Shown one piece after another: positions 16,911 through 25,838 of a stretch of 64,000 nucleotides of DNA (the stretch's first letter is position 1; every line of letters begins with the position of its first letter). The notes beneath the pieces were generated by a model. That model ran no database searches and was not told the origin of the DNA. It saw nothing but the letters and a program-made list of their open reading frames with translations. The stretch covers positions 124,001 to 188,000 of the forward strand of contig CBDCVY010000013.1 of assembly GCA_965223245.1 (NCBI GenBank). The letters are read 5' to 3'. The stretch is from CBDCVY01 sp965223245. GTDB lineage: Bacteria > Nitrospinota > Nitrospinia > Nitrospinales > Nitrospinaceae. Made by a program: the position numbers and the translations under genes.

Positions 16911-17672
16911 TCAGGGTTGTTTCCCGGGTTTTTCAGAAACATCGTACGCACATCGAAATCCTACTGCATTCAATTTAATTTGTGGGGCTAATTTAAACCG
17001 TCTGCCAACATGGGTATAATAACCGGGGTTGTACCAACCACCTCCACGGATAACCTTTTGTGTTCCTGAGTTGGGACCTTTAGGGTTTTTTTTATCTTTT
17101 TCGGCGTAAGCTCCAAACCAGTCGCTCACCCATTCCCACACATTGCCACTCATGTGATGAAGGCCGTATTCATTAGGGGAGAAAGTATCCACTGGAACCG
17201 GACCTGTATTAAATGTTTTTTCAAAATGACCTTTGCTTAACTGAATATTAGGTCCAAAAGAAAAGTTCCACTTTTGGGGTCCACGGGCAGCTTTTTCCCA
17301 TTCCGCCTCTGTTGGGAGCCGTCCGCCTTTAAACCTACAGTAGGATTCTGCTTCATACCAGCTTACCAACGTTGCAGGGCAATTTTTACATTCTGATTGA
17401 ATGTTGCTAATTGTAATTTGGCGAAATAAATTAAACTCCTGTTTTGAGACTTCGAATTTGTCAATATAAAAGGCATCCACCCAAACGTTTCTGATGGGAC
17501 GTTCTTCCTTATTGCCGTCCTTTGTTCCCATTAAATATTTTCCGGATGGAATTAAAGCAGATTTCAAAGGCATATTTTCTTGGGTTTCCAGAGATTCTGC
17601 TTCTGCTATTAAACCAAAGCTAAAAAATATACATGCTATTTTAAAAAATAAATATGATTTTTTAATTTTCAT
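16911..17672 (-). CDS. SUMF1/FGE-fold secreted protein
   Basis: Protein of 253 aa with a signal peptide (1-26) and a formylglycine-generating-enzyme-like (SUMF1, C-type-lectin-like) domain: IPSGKYLMGT, AFYIDKFEVSKQEF, GGRLPTEAEWEKAARG, HHMSGNVWEWVSDWFG and the closing VGFRCAYD. The cysteine pair that binds copper in true FGE, at the segment after RGGGWYNPG, is absent (it reads Y-Y-T-H-V-G-R-R). Sulfatase activation is thus unlikely and a structural or redox-partner role is more likely. Its start overlaps the end of the cytochrome gene by 11 nt. Confidence 0.85.
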   Translation of the reverse strand: MKIKKSYLFFKIACIFFSFGLIAEAESLETQENMPLKSALIPSGKYLMGTKDGNKEERPIRNVWVDAFYIDKFEVSKQEFNLFRQITISNIQSECKNCPATLVSWYEAESYCRFKGGRLPTEAEWEKAARGPQKWNFSFGPNIQLSKGHFEKTFNTGPVPVDTFSPNEYGLHHMSGNVWEWVSDWFGAYAEKDKKNPKGPNSGTQKVIRGGGWYNPGYYTHVGRRFKLAPQIKLNAVGFRCAYDVSEKPGKQP

Positions 17673-19221
17673 TTTTTAAAATCATTTGACGCCAAAAACT
17701 GACAGCTTTTTTTGCATTTTTATCTTCGCGGCTTCCATCCCAAATGGCGAAACTCACAATCAAAGGAATATTAATCTGAAATTTAATATCTTTATTATCT
17801 AAAGTTAATAAGTCACGAACAAATACTACGGTCCATTTCCCATTGACCCAGCTTCCTTTCCCTTTTAGGAGTTGGCTTTGTAAAGGTTGAACTGCTAAAT
17901 TCCCAAACCCCTCAGCATTTAATTCCTCAACAGAAGATTCTTTAAATGGATTAACAAACAAAACTCTTTTTGAATTGTTCAGTGAAAATTTCAATTTTTG
18001 ATTTTTTGCCCTTGCCTTCCAATGCCAAATATTAACAGGTTTTGAAGGGTGACCCATTCCAAAAAAAGGTCCTTCAACAAAGGGTTGATTGCCTAAAGCA
18101 AATTGAATTGCAGCGGAGTCGATATAACGAGGACTGTTCTTTATTATGATATCTTCAGAAAGATCTTCCCATGTAAGCCGGATAGCAATTTGTTGTTGAT
18201 TGAAAATTGACTGAACCCTAATAGAGGTCACATTTTCCTTTTCTGCTTGCAAAGCAGACATTCTTATTTTTGAATTTGGAATTTTTTCCCAGATCGGATC
18301 ATGCGGTTCGATAGAAAGAGGCTCTGCAGTCCATTGTGAAATGATTGGAATAATAAAATCATTAGGGGAATTTTCAGATGGTTTAGTTATGAATTGAGAT
18401 TGTAAAAAATGAACCAGATGCCAGAGCTCATCTTCATTTAAAAAATCATAAGCGGACATAGAAGTCCCATCAATTCCAGTTACAAGAGTTTTATAAATGT
18501 TTTCTGAAGAAGATCCTGCTTTGTATAAGAAAGGTTTTCTTAAGTCAAAGACATAAGATTTTTCTCCCCATATGTCATTTAAAGAATCTTCAAGAGCTCC
18601 GGATTTTTCTCCATTTTTGCCATGACAACGTCCGCAACGCATTTGTTGATAGAGCTCTTTACCATAAGCGATTGAATTTTTTTCATAAGGCAGTTCAGCA
18701 TTTATTTTGATTTGATAATCTGGAATTTCTTGGTCAAATCTGGGAGAAAAAGATTTAATGTATGTAATTATCGAATCAATATTTGTTTTTGAGAGGATTT
18801 TTCCTAATGCAGGCATCGAAGTTCCGGGTATTCCATGGTAAATGGTTTTAAACAAATCTTCATTTAATGGAAGGGCGTTGCTTTGGGTAGAGTGAAACTT
18901 AAAAATGCCCCGACTGAAGTCTCTAGGTTTAGGATTCAAATAATAGGAGGCTGAACCATTTCCTTTGCCTCCCCCTCCATGACAATGCTCGCAAAATCGT
19001 CGGTAAAGAGATTTCCCGTTTTCAAAAATTTTTTTCCTTTTTTGTGATTGAAGGTTTTTTTCATTTTCAGGTAGTGTATCCTCAATCATTTTCTCTACTT
19101 TTCGTGAATCAACAGCGGAAGTGATCGACGGGTTTGTTGAAAGAATGGAGAGAAAAAATATTACCAACGAACTGAAGCGTAATGAAAAATCGAGTTTATT
19201 TTGTTGAGTGGCCCCTTGCAT
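17662..19221 (-). CDS. Dihaem cytochrome c with ethylbenzene-dehydrogenase-like heme-binding domain
   Basis: Protein of 519 aa with an N-terminal signal/anchor (about 14-36). Two cytochrome c domains have CEHCH (77-81) and CGRCH (196-200), each with a downstream G-T-S-M as probable distal ligand. A C-terminal domain (about 290-515) resembles the gamma subunit of ethylbenzene dehydrogenase-type DMSO-reductase family enzymes. The same architecture is known in proposed NxrC subunits of nitrite oxidoreductase. No alpha or beta subunit is present here. The start at ATG 19221 has AGGAG 7 nt upstream. First gene of the operon with the SUMF1 and MsrP genes. Confidence 0.85.
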   Translation of the reverse strand: MQGATQQNKLDFSLRFSSLVIFFLSILSTNPSITSAVDSRKVEKMIEDTLPENEKNLQSQKRKKIFENGKSLYRRFCEHCHGGGGKGNGSASYYLNPKPRDFSRGIFKFHSTQSNALPLNEDLFKTIYHGIPGTSMPALGKILSKTNIDSIITYIKSFSPRFDQEIPDYQIKINAELPYEKNSIAYGKELYQQMRCGRCHGKNGEKSGALEDSLNDIWGEKSYVFDLRKPFLYKAGSSSENIYKTLVTGIDGTSMSAYDFLNEDELWHLVHFLQSQFITKPSENSPNDFIIPIISQWTAEPLSIEPHDPIWEKIPNSKIRMSALQAEKENVTSIRVQSIFNQQQIAIRLTWEDLSEDIIIKNSPRYIDSAAIQFALGNQPFVEGPFFGMGHPSKPVNIWHWKARAKNQKLKFSLNNSKRVLFVNPFKESSVEELNAEGFGNLAVQPLQSQLLKGKGSWVNGKWTVVFVRDLLTLDNKDIKFQINIPLIVSFAIWDGSREDKNAKKAVSFWRQMILKNEN

Positions 19222-19363
19222 CAAGAAACTCCTAACAAATTTTTTTCATATTAACATATTGGATTTACTAATTTAGAGAGGAAAGAGCAAAAAATATGGC
19301 AAATTGTAAATCCGTTGGCTGAAGGTTAAAATAAGCCTCAATTTTGGGAGATTAAAAATTTTT

Positions 19364-19942
19364 ATGGAATTAATTCGATCAGTCTGTGTGTTTTGTGCAT
19401 CCAGTAATAGTGTGGATACCAGTTTCTTGACAATGGCGTTTGATTTAGGTCAACGGTTAGCTAAAAACGGAATTCAATTGATATATGGGGGCGCTTCCAT
19501 CGGGTTAATGGGTGAAGTCGCAAAAGGAGTTCATGAGGAAGGGGGAAGGGTGACCGGAGTTCTACCGGAGTTTTTTAAAGTCAAAGAAATTGAATATTCT
19601 GAGGCAGATGAATTGATTGTTACCCGTGACATGCGAGAACGTAAAGCAGTTATGGATTCGCGATCTGATGCATTTATCGTTTTGCCAGGTGGTATTGGGA
19701 CATTAGAAGAAGCTTTTGAAATTATTTCAATGATTCAACTGCGTTTGACAGAAAAGCCACTGGTTTTTATTAACACAAACCGTTTCTATGATTCTCTGAT
19801 GGCACACTTTCATAGTATGGTTGATTTGAAATTTGCGAAGGAGGAAACGTTGCAGATGTTTACTATGTGTCAAACACCTAAAGAAGCCATCGAATATTTA
19901 AAAAATTACCGCCAGACTCACTTCCACAAAAAATGGCTTTAA
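19364..19942 (+). CDS. LOG family protein (nucleotide 5'-monophosphate phosphoribohydrolase)
   Basis: Protein of 192 aa of the LOG/TIGR00730 family. Visible motifs are VCVFCASSN, YGGASIGLMGEVA, the catalytic MRERK segment and PGGIGTLEEAFE. These enzymes release ribose-5-phosphate from cytokinin or purine nucleoside monophosphates; in most bacteria the role is nucleotide salvage or clean-up. The gene ends in a 4-nt overlap with the convergent Nfu-like gene, so there is no room for a terminator. Confidence 0.9.
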   Translation: MELIRSVCVFCASSNSVDTSFLTMAFDLGQRLAKNGIQLIYGGASIGLMGEVAKGVHEEGGRVTGVLPEFFKVKEIEYSEADELIVTRDMRERKAVMDSRSDAFIVLPGGIGTLEEAFEIISMIQLRLTEKPLVFINTNRFYDSLMAHFHSMVDLKFAKEETLQMFTMCQTPKEAIEYLKNYRQTHFHKKWL

Positions 19943-20553
19943 GAGGCAGCCATTTCTTGGGTTTGCACCTTAATATCTTTTCCGAGAGTATCTTGTAAAA
20001 AGGTTTCAATATATTGAAGCGTTCCTGTGGTAGAACTGGGACAAGTCCCACAAGCTCCCTGATAGTGAATATGAACAATGTTTCCTTCTACTTTTATGAG
20101 AGTGATTCCACCACCATCATTAGCTAACGCTGGACGAATGGCATGATCCAATAAAGCATCGATGACTTCCTGCTTTTGTTCATTTTTTAGTGAAGGGAAA
20201 TCCTCAACATCCACATTGTCTAAAACATTTGAAGCTTTAGAAGCAATTTTTTGATCTTCATCGCAGGTCTCATAAAAGGTCATATTTTTTTCAAGGGTGT
20301 TTTGAATGGGTTCCATTATTGTGGTCCAAGCAACCACGGGAGATTTTGTGATGGTGACAAAGTTTTCCTTGATAAAAATATTTTCTACACCAAATATGTT
20401 AAACAAACTTTCTGCTAATGAGTCTCCTTTTGCATCTTCTGGAGATTGAAATGTTTTGGTTCCCTTTTTAATGACATCGGCACTCATAATAAATTGTGCC
20501 GCTTCCGGATTGGGGGTGTGATGGAAGGTCATTACTTTGAATTCCGATCCCAT
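19939..20553 (-). CDS. Nfu-type Fe-S cluster scaffold/carrier
   Basis: Protein of 204 aa with two domains: an Nfu N-terminal domain (about 6-92, TFHHTPNPEAAQFIMS) and a NifU C-terminal domain (about 125-195). The latter carries the cluster-binding pair Cys168-x2-Cys171 in GACGTCPSS. It delivers [4Fe-4S] clusters to target enzymes. The architecture matches mitochondrial NFU1 and many bacterial Nfu proteins. Convergent and overlapping with the LOG gene at its 3' end. Confidence 0.93.
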   Translation of the reverse strand: MGSEFKVMTFHHTPNPEAAQFIMSADVIKKGTKTFQSPEDAKGDSLAESLFNIFGVENIFIKENFVTITKSPVVAWTTIMEPIQNTLEKNMTFYETCDEDQKIASKASNVLDNVDVEDFPSLKNEQKQEVIDALLDHAIRPALANDGGGITLIKVEGNIVHIHYQGACGTCPSSTTGTLQYIETFLQDTLGKDIKVQTQEMAAS

Positions 20554-20636
20554 AACCTGAATCCTTTAAAGATAAATTTTTTAATTATTTCTTTTGGATA
20601 TTATACTTTGGTTTTTCCCATATGGGAAATAAAGTC

Positions 20637-21164
20637 TTAGTGAGACATTGAATTTAATTGTTTTTTAAAAGTATTTAATGTTTCCGAGTCATAGAGCGCA
20701 AAACAAATCTTTTTTATTCGAGTTTCTCCCTGCAAATAGTTATAGACCTCTGATAACATTATTTTTGCGCATTTCTCTACTGGGAAGCCAAAGATTCCTG
20801 TGCTTATTGCTGGGAAAGTGATAGAGCTTAATTGATGTTCATCTGCCTTGCGAAGGGAATTAAGAGTTGCATTTTTTAGCTTAATTTCTTCATCTCCTTC
20901 TCCCTGCCTAGGTCCTACTGCATGAATAATAAAATTTGCTTTTAAATTTCCCCCGGTGGTAAGAACCGCTCCACCTACAGGACAAAATCCAATAACATTA
21001 CATTCTTTTTGGATATTTGGACCCCCTTTGTTTTTAATGGCTCCTGCTACTCCTGCTCCCAAAATTAAACTTGAATTGGCAGCATTTACAATAGCACTGG
21101 TTTCACTTTCTGTTATATCCGCTTGAACAAGTTCAATAACAGAGTTGTTGACTCTAAGTTCCAT
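20637..21164 (-). CDS. Macro-domain protein (ADP-ribose/O-acetyl-ADP-ribose binding)
   Basis: Protein of 175 aa that is a single macro domain: VQADITESETSAIVNAANSS at the N-terminus, a GAGVAGAIKNKGG loop, and ITFPAISTGIFGFP contacting ADP-ribose. Related bacterial proteins hydrolyse O-acetyl-ADP-ribose or ADP-ribosyl-aspartate. I prefer the ATG at 21164 over a TTG at 21182 because homology begins there. It sits 84 nt downstream of the dUTPase gene in the same direction, so the two may be co-transcribed as metabolite-repair functions. Confidence 0.9.
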   Translation of the reverse strand: MELRVNNSVIELVQADITESETSAIVNAANSSLILGAGVAGAIKNKGGPNIQKECNVIGFCPVGGAVLTTGGNLKANFIIHAVGPRQGEGDEEIKLKNATLNSLRKADEHQLSSITFPAISTGIFGFPVEKCAKIMLSEVYNYLQGETRIKKICFALYDSETLNTFKKQLNSMSH

Positions 21165-21247
21165 GAAACTACTCTTAATCAAGAAGTATTATAGAAATAA
21201 TACGTTAAGGAGAATAAATACTTCAAGAATTTTAAATTGAGGAAGAA

Positions 21248-21682
21248 TTATTGAGATTGATCTGTAGAACCGAATCCGCTATTACCGCGAACGGTTGTGT
21301 CGAGTTCTGTAACAGCCACAAAGTTAACAGTTTCAACTTTTTGGATAAGAAGTTGGGCTATTCGATCCCCTTTTTGAATAATAAAATCTTCTTTGGAATG
21401 GTTAAAGAGTAAAATTTTAATTTCCCCTCGGTAACCAGAGTCTATGACACCAGCTCCTGTATCAATTCCTTTTTTTACTCCAAGCCCACTCCGAGGCCAT
21501 ACCAGCCCCACATGGTTTTCAGGTAAAGCTATCTGTATTCCCGTGGGAATTAGTTTTCGTTCCCCTGCCTGGATAGTTTGGTCAGTGGATGCCCTTAAGT
21601 CAGCACCAGCATCACCTGGATTTGCATAGGAAGGTAAATACTCTCCTTGAACTGGGCATGTGGATATCTGGGATGAATTCAT
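21248..21682 (-). CDS. dut: dUTP diphosphatase
   Basis: Protein of 144 aa, the normal trimeric dUTPase length. All five motifs are visible in order: NPGDAGADLRA, PRSGLG, GVIDSGYRGEIKI, GDRIAQLLI and the C-terminal GNSGFGSTD that closes over the active site. It hydrolyses dUTP to dUMP and pyrophosphate, preventing uracil incorporation and feeding dTMP synthesis. Confidence 0.95.
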   Translation of the reverse strand: MNSSQISTCPVQGEYLPSYANPGDAGADLRASTDQTIQAGERKLIPTGIQIALPENHVGLVWPRSGLGVKKGIDTGAGVIDSGYRGEIKILLFNHSKEDFIIQKGDRIAQLLIQKVETVNFVAVTELDTTVRGNSGFGSTDQSQ

Positions 21683-22484
21683 AGCTGTAGAAAAATATTA
21701 AAGGCCTTACTCATACTAATCGAGAGAGCATTAGAAATTTGTCCTTGGCAAAATAAACTTGGATAAAAATCGAACGTGAGCTATAAATAGTACAAGTAAG
21801 ACCTTATATCACGAAAGGATGGCGGGTCACTTTTTGGTTATCCAACCCGAGTTGCTGCAACAACCCGGGAAAAGAGCTTCCACTTAACGCCGCTTGGAAT
21901 GAGCTGTTTCGCCGAATAACTACGGGGATTTCGGCCGGCGCTCAATACATTTGGGGATTTGGGAAGGGGCTTTAGTCGCACCCAGAAATCTTTTAGCTCT
22001 CTGAGATACAACGTAAGAGCAGAAATCTCTTTCAAAGTAACCCGCCTACGGTGGCAGGTATTAGGGCTAATAATATTTAGTTTCGGCATTTATGGACTTC
22101 CGAAATTGACATATTTACCCTCATCTCCCTACCAATAAATCCTATCAATAGCAAATCCATTATCTTGTATAACAAAAAGAAGAATACCACTATATGTTGT
22201 AGGTGTCAATTATTTTATCTACAATTCATATTTTTGACGCTAACGCTAATAAAAACAAAAGATTATGGATAGTAGTGATTATGGGGTATTTAATTTGTAA
22301 CTGGAAATACAATATATAGGTGTATATAGAAATTTGTCACTATATATTGAGATTTGGAGATTCCTCCAGGAAATATCTAAAAACCTCGATGATTAAATAT
22401 TAATTTCGGAAAATTGATATTTTTTAAATAGTATTCCAATTTTTTTTGTGGGGTTATTGCTTAAGGGACCTTGATTATTTGGAT
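21683..22484. other. 800-bp gap with a GC-richer island
   Basis: The two ends are very AT-rich. About 21820-22060 is distinctly richer in G and C than its surroundings. On the minus strand 21838-22089 an 83-residue basic frame with a GGAAG site 9 nt before its ATG is open, but its composition does not look like a conserved protein. I can also read interrupted open stretches in other frames, which fits a decayed insertion or a non-coding element. From 22100 on, only AT-rich sequence with TATATA runs is seen. Confidence 0.35.
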
Positions 22485-24245
22485 TTAAGATTTTTCTTTT
22501 TCGAAACGGTCTAAACTGACAGGTATTTCATCCAAGAACCTCTCTCCAATTATATAAATTGAATCTGAACCTTGGATTTTGGCGAGATATTGAGGTTTTC
22601 CTTCCAACTGTTTTCCCACTACGATTTGTCCTAATACCTCTTCTTTGTTAAACATGGATAACGTTAGACGGGTTTCGCCTAATTCCAAATCCGAATCTAC
22701 TGAGTTGGGATTTAATTGGGCTTGATATTCTAAATTGTTAATTGTCCAAAGAATGTCTTTTCCAATGAAAGGAGCAATAGGGTCAATTTTTTTGGGTTTG
22801 GTTAAGATCCAGTCTTTCTCATTGCGTATTAACTCAAACATTTTCTCAGGATATTTTATCTGAATCCGTGTTACTCGTTTGGTGTCGAAGGAGAAGATTT
22901 TTTTATATTGAAACTCATCTAAGGGTCGAAAGATTTTTTGTTTATCATCTTTTTGTAGAACAAAAACTACTTTGTCTTTACTTCGAGATGCATAATAATG
23001 ATTCTTTTGAGAATCTGCATTTCCTAGAAAAAGGGATTGGGGCAGTCCCCTTTTATCGATAAGGGTTAGCTCTTTTCTGGGGGTATGTAATCCAAAGCTT
23101 TTTAAGTCTTCTGTTTTAACGAATTCCTTAATACGAGTTTCTTTTAAATCGAAAAGCAGATTGTTGATAGTTTCAGAATCTCCTTTTTTTTCTGTGGGAT
23201 CAAAAATTGTCCAAAGTTTGGGATTCTCTTTGTCTCTTTTCATTTGGATTGTATTTATCCCCTGCCGCAATCGAATTTCAACAACTTCATCTTCTTGAAT
23301 ATCAATAAGAGATTTATCAAAGTAAGTTACTGGCGGTTTTGACAGTGTGTCTGCAAGTTGCTGATTAACCGTAAAAATATTCATTGCATGTGTGATTTGG
23401 GCATAGTATGAGTCTTCTTCATCTTTGCCGCCAATGATTAATTCCCAAGGTTGGTCACTTTTGCTTGATTTCACTGAAAACTTAATTTTTGGAGTGATTA
23501 AGCCGTAGGGAGTGACATCTTTTGGGTTTTCTTCAACAAACTTTTTAACTCTGCTTCGATTCAAGGTATTGAGTAATTGTTCAATAGAATCTTTATCGCC
23601 TTTTCCTGATAATCCTTTTACTAAAGACCAATTGTCGTCCATTTTCTCAAACCTTTGACTTTCATGTTTGTATTGGATTTCGAAAGAGGTTACGTCGCGC
23701 GTTTGATATTTAAAGATTGATCGATCCCGAAGGTCATCAACTGATTTGTCCAGTGCAGATTTCTCCAGGTTTGCAAGTAATACTCTTTGATCTGTAGAAA
23801 GCTTTACATAATATGAGTGGCCAATGGGGCTAGCATCCCCAAGTTCTAAGATGAGTGGGTCTTTAGATTTTAATAGTAGTTTGATTTTTAAATTAGGAGA
23901 ACTCAGGCCATAGTCCGATAATTTATTGGGTTCTTCTTCAATTGCTCTCGAAATTTCGCCGGATTCTAAAGTCCCTATCAGTTGATCGATTTGCATGGGG
24001 TCTGCGGTAAGTTCCAGAGGTTTTTTTATTTCCCAAAGAAATTCATTTACTTTTTTAATTTTGATAGTCAAATCTTTTTTTATGACTTCAATGCCGTCTA
24101 TATCATCTTGCGTAAAATTAAGGACTTTTTTAGCGAGTATCTTTTCCTGGTTTATTTTTTCCTCTTTTGGCTTTTCTATATAAAATGTGTAGAAGGCTAG
24201 GGCGGCGCAAACTATAACCAGACCTATGGTGCCTTTAAATTTCAT
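22485..24245 (-). CDS. DUF4340 domain protein, ABC-exporter associated
   Basis: Protein of 586 aa from the ATG at 24245, which overlaps the previous stop as ATGA. One N-terminal transmembrane helix (about 5-22) anchors a long extracytoplasmic part made of repeated DUF4340 units (segments such as LSDYGLSSP, VTPYGLITP, LKSFGLHTP mark each unit). DUF4340 proteins are typically the last gene of GldA/F/G-like ABC operons, as here. The repeats probably bind a polymer or peptidoglycan-related ligand, but this is unproven. Confidence 0.88.
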   Translation of the reverse strand: MKFKGTIGLVIVCAALAFYTFYIEKPKEEKINQEKILAKKVLNFTQDDIDGIEVIKKDLTIKIKKVNEFLWEIKKPLELTADPMQIDQLIGTLESGEISRAIEEEPNKLSDYGLSSPNLKIKLLLKSKDPLILELGDASPIGHSYYVKLSTDQRVLLANLEKSALDKSVDDLRDRSIFKYQTRDVTSFEIQYKHESQRFEKMDDNWSLVKGLSGKGDKDSIEQLLNTLNRSRVKKFVEENPKDVTPYGLITPKIKFSVKSSKSDQPWELIIGGKDEEDSYYAQITHAMNIFTVNQQLADTLSKPPVTYFDKSLIDIQEDEVVEIRLRQGINTIQMKRDKENPKLWTIFDPTEKKGDSETINNLLFDLKETRIKEFVKTEDLKSFGLHTPRKELTLIDKRGLPQSLFLGNADSQKNHYYASRSKDKVVFVLQKDDKQKIFRPLDEFQYKKIFSFDTKRVTRIQIKYPEKMFELIRNEKDWILTKPKKIDPIAPFIGKDILWTINNLEYQAQLNPNSVDSDLELGETRLTLSMFNKEEVLGQIVVGKQLEGKPQYLAKIQGSDSIYIIGERFLDEIPVSLDRFEKEKS

Positions 24246-25834
24246 AGGGAACGTCTTTTCCACCAAATACTGACACCCAATAAAGTAATGGCCATTGGAA
24301 TTAGAATAGTACCAACGACGAATGCAAGGTTCCCCTGAGTAGCTGTTAAGGCGAGAGGACTATTTTTTCGCTTGCGGGGACGGATTGAAATTAAATTTTC
24401 TTCTTGCAAAAGCCAGGAAGCAGAATTAAGAAAAAAGTCACCGTTTCCAGAAAAACTAAAATAATTATTGCTTGCAAAATCTGAGTCACCTATTACCACC
24501 AGGTTTGCTTTTAAACCAGATGTGTCTTTGCTGGTTGAAATTTTAGTTGAATCTTCACCAGTGGTTGAATCTGATGGCTGAGTATTATGATCTTCTTTTT
24601 TCTGACTTAAGTTTTTTGTGACTGCAACTGCTACGGAGACAGGTCCCTTCAGATCTACATCCGGATTGTAACGTGCTTTACCTGAAGAAATATCAGTTTC
24701 CGCCCAACTCTCCGACCCTGAAAATAATACTTCGCTGGTTTCCAATCCTTCAGTGGTGATAGCTTTTACGGATCGAAGTAAAGGAAAGATAGTGGGTAAT
24801 GAAAAATCTTTGGTAATGCCATGAGGGCTGTATTGACTAACCACTGGAGCGGCATAGTCACCTCCATAAAGTTTTGACATGGGGTCGATAATCAAATCGT
24901 TTTGTATTTCTATTCCCCATTTTCCCAAAAACTCCGTCCACCCATTATCAACTTGAGGATCAGCAAGTATGAAAACTGAGCCACCTTTATTCAAATAGTG
25001 ATCAATGGCTTGAAGCTCCAGTTTTTGGATGGGTTTAGTTGGGCCGCTTATTATTAATAAATCTGCGTCTTTAGGTACTTCACCTGTTTTTAATAGGAGA
25101 AGAGTTTTTATTTGAAAATTATCTTTTTCCAGAGACTCCTTAACCTTAGAGAACCCATTCTTTTCTTTATCTTGAATACTTTTTTCGCCATGTCCTTTAA
25201 GAAAGTAAATAGTTTTTTGTTGATCCTGCGTGACTTTTAGAAGAGCATTCGTTACATTTTCTTCTGTAGCCTTTGCTATTTTCGTTTCTTGTTGGCCACT
25301 CTCAAAAACAACGGTTCCATATGTGGTGATTCCATATTGTTTAGTGATCGCAGGACTTTTATCGGGATCAACAAATTCTAAATTTATTTTATCAGTTAAG
25401 CTGGTATACCCATCCATGAGCCTTTGAAATTCATTACGAGAGCCATCGTCAGTTTGATAGAAGGCGGTAAGTTTGACATCTCTAGCTAAATTAGAAGCCA
25501 CTTTTTGGGTTTGTGGTGCCAAAGTGTAGAACTTTGTTTCGGTAAGATCAATTCGGTGTTTATGTTTTAAAAATTGTACATTGAGAAAAACCAATATCCC
25601 TAAAACAGCAAAAATTAAAATTACTGAGTTGGTTCCATAAAGTGTAGTTCTTGATTTTAAGGAGCTTTTTACTTCCTTGCGATCCAAAAATAAAAAGAAT
25701 AACCCATTGGCTAAAGCAATGCTTAAAATAGTATAAATAGCCAAAGTTTGTTGGGGAACAATGATATACAATAATAACCCTACAAAACCAAAGGCGAGTG
25801 CAATCCAACCTGCATAAGGGGCAAAATGTTTCAT
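24242..25834 (-). CDS. GldG-like ABC-type transport auxiliary protein
   Basis: Protein of 530 aa. The N-terminal part has about three transmembrane helices, a large extracytoplasmic domain of the GldG/ABC_transp_aux type follows (NSVILIFAVLGILVFLN, DLTETKFYTLAPQT, a later LLIISGPTKP and ADPQVD), and a final helix lies at about 505-525. In Bacteroidota GldG works with GldA and GldF in gliding and secretion; homologues elsewhere are general envelope exporters. It starts 5 nt after the permease gene and overlaps the DUF4340 gene, indicating strict co-translation. Confidence 0.88.
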   Translation of the reverse strand: MKHFAPYAGWIALAFGFVGLLLYIIVPQQTLAIYTILSIALANGLFFLFLDRKEVKSSLKSRTTLYGTNSVILIFAVLGILVFLNVQFLKHKHRIDLTETKFYTLAPQTQKVASNLARDVKLTAFYQTDDGSRNEFQRLMDGYTSLTDKINLEFVDPDKSPAITKQYGITTYGTVVFESGQQETKIAKATEENVTNALLKVTQDQQKTIYFLKGHGEKSIQDKEKNGFSKVKESLEKDNFQIKTLLLLKTGEVPKDADLLIISGPTKPIQKLELQAIDHYLNKGGSVFILADPQVDNGWTEFLGKWGIEIQNDLIIDPMSKLYGGDYAAPVVSQYSPHGITKDFSLPTIFPLLRSVKAITTEGLETSEVLFSGSESWAETDISSGKARYNPDVDLKGPVSVAVAVTKNLSQKKEDHNTQPSDSTTGEDSTKISTSKDTSGLKANLVVIGDSDFASNNYFSFSGNGDFFLNSASWLLQEENLISIRPRKRKNSPLALTATQGNLAFVVGTILIPMAITLLGVSIWWKRRSL

Positions 25835-25838
25835 TTCA

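Noticed and set aside
17662..19221. The cytochrome as part of a nitrite oxidoreductase locus
   Set aside because: No molybdopterin alpha or iron-sulfur beta subunit is in the window; the resemblance to NxrC is architectural only.
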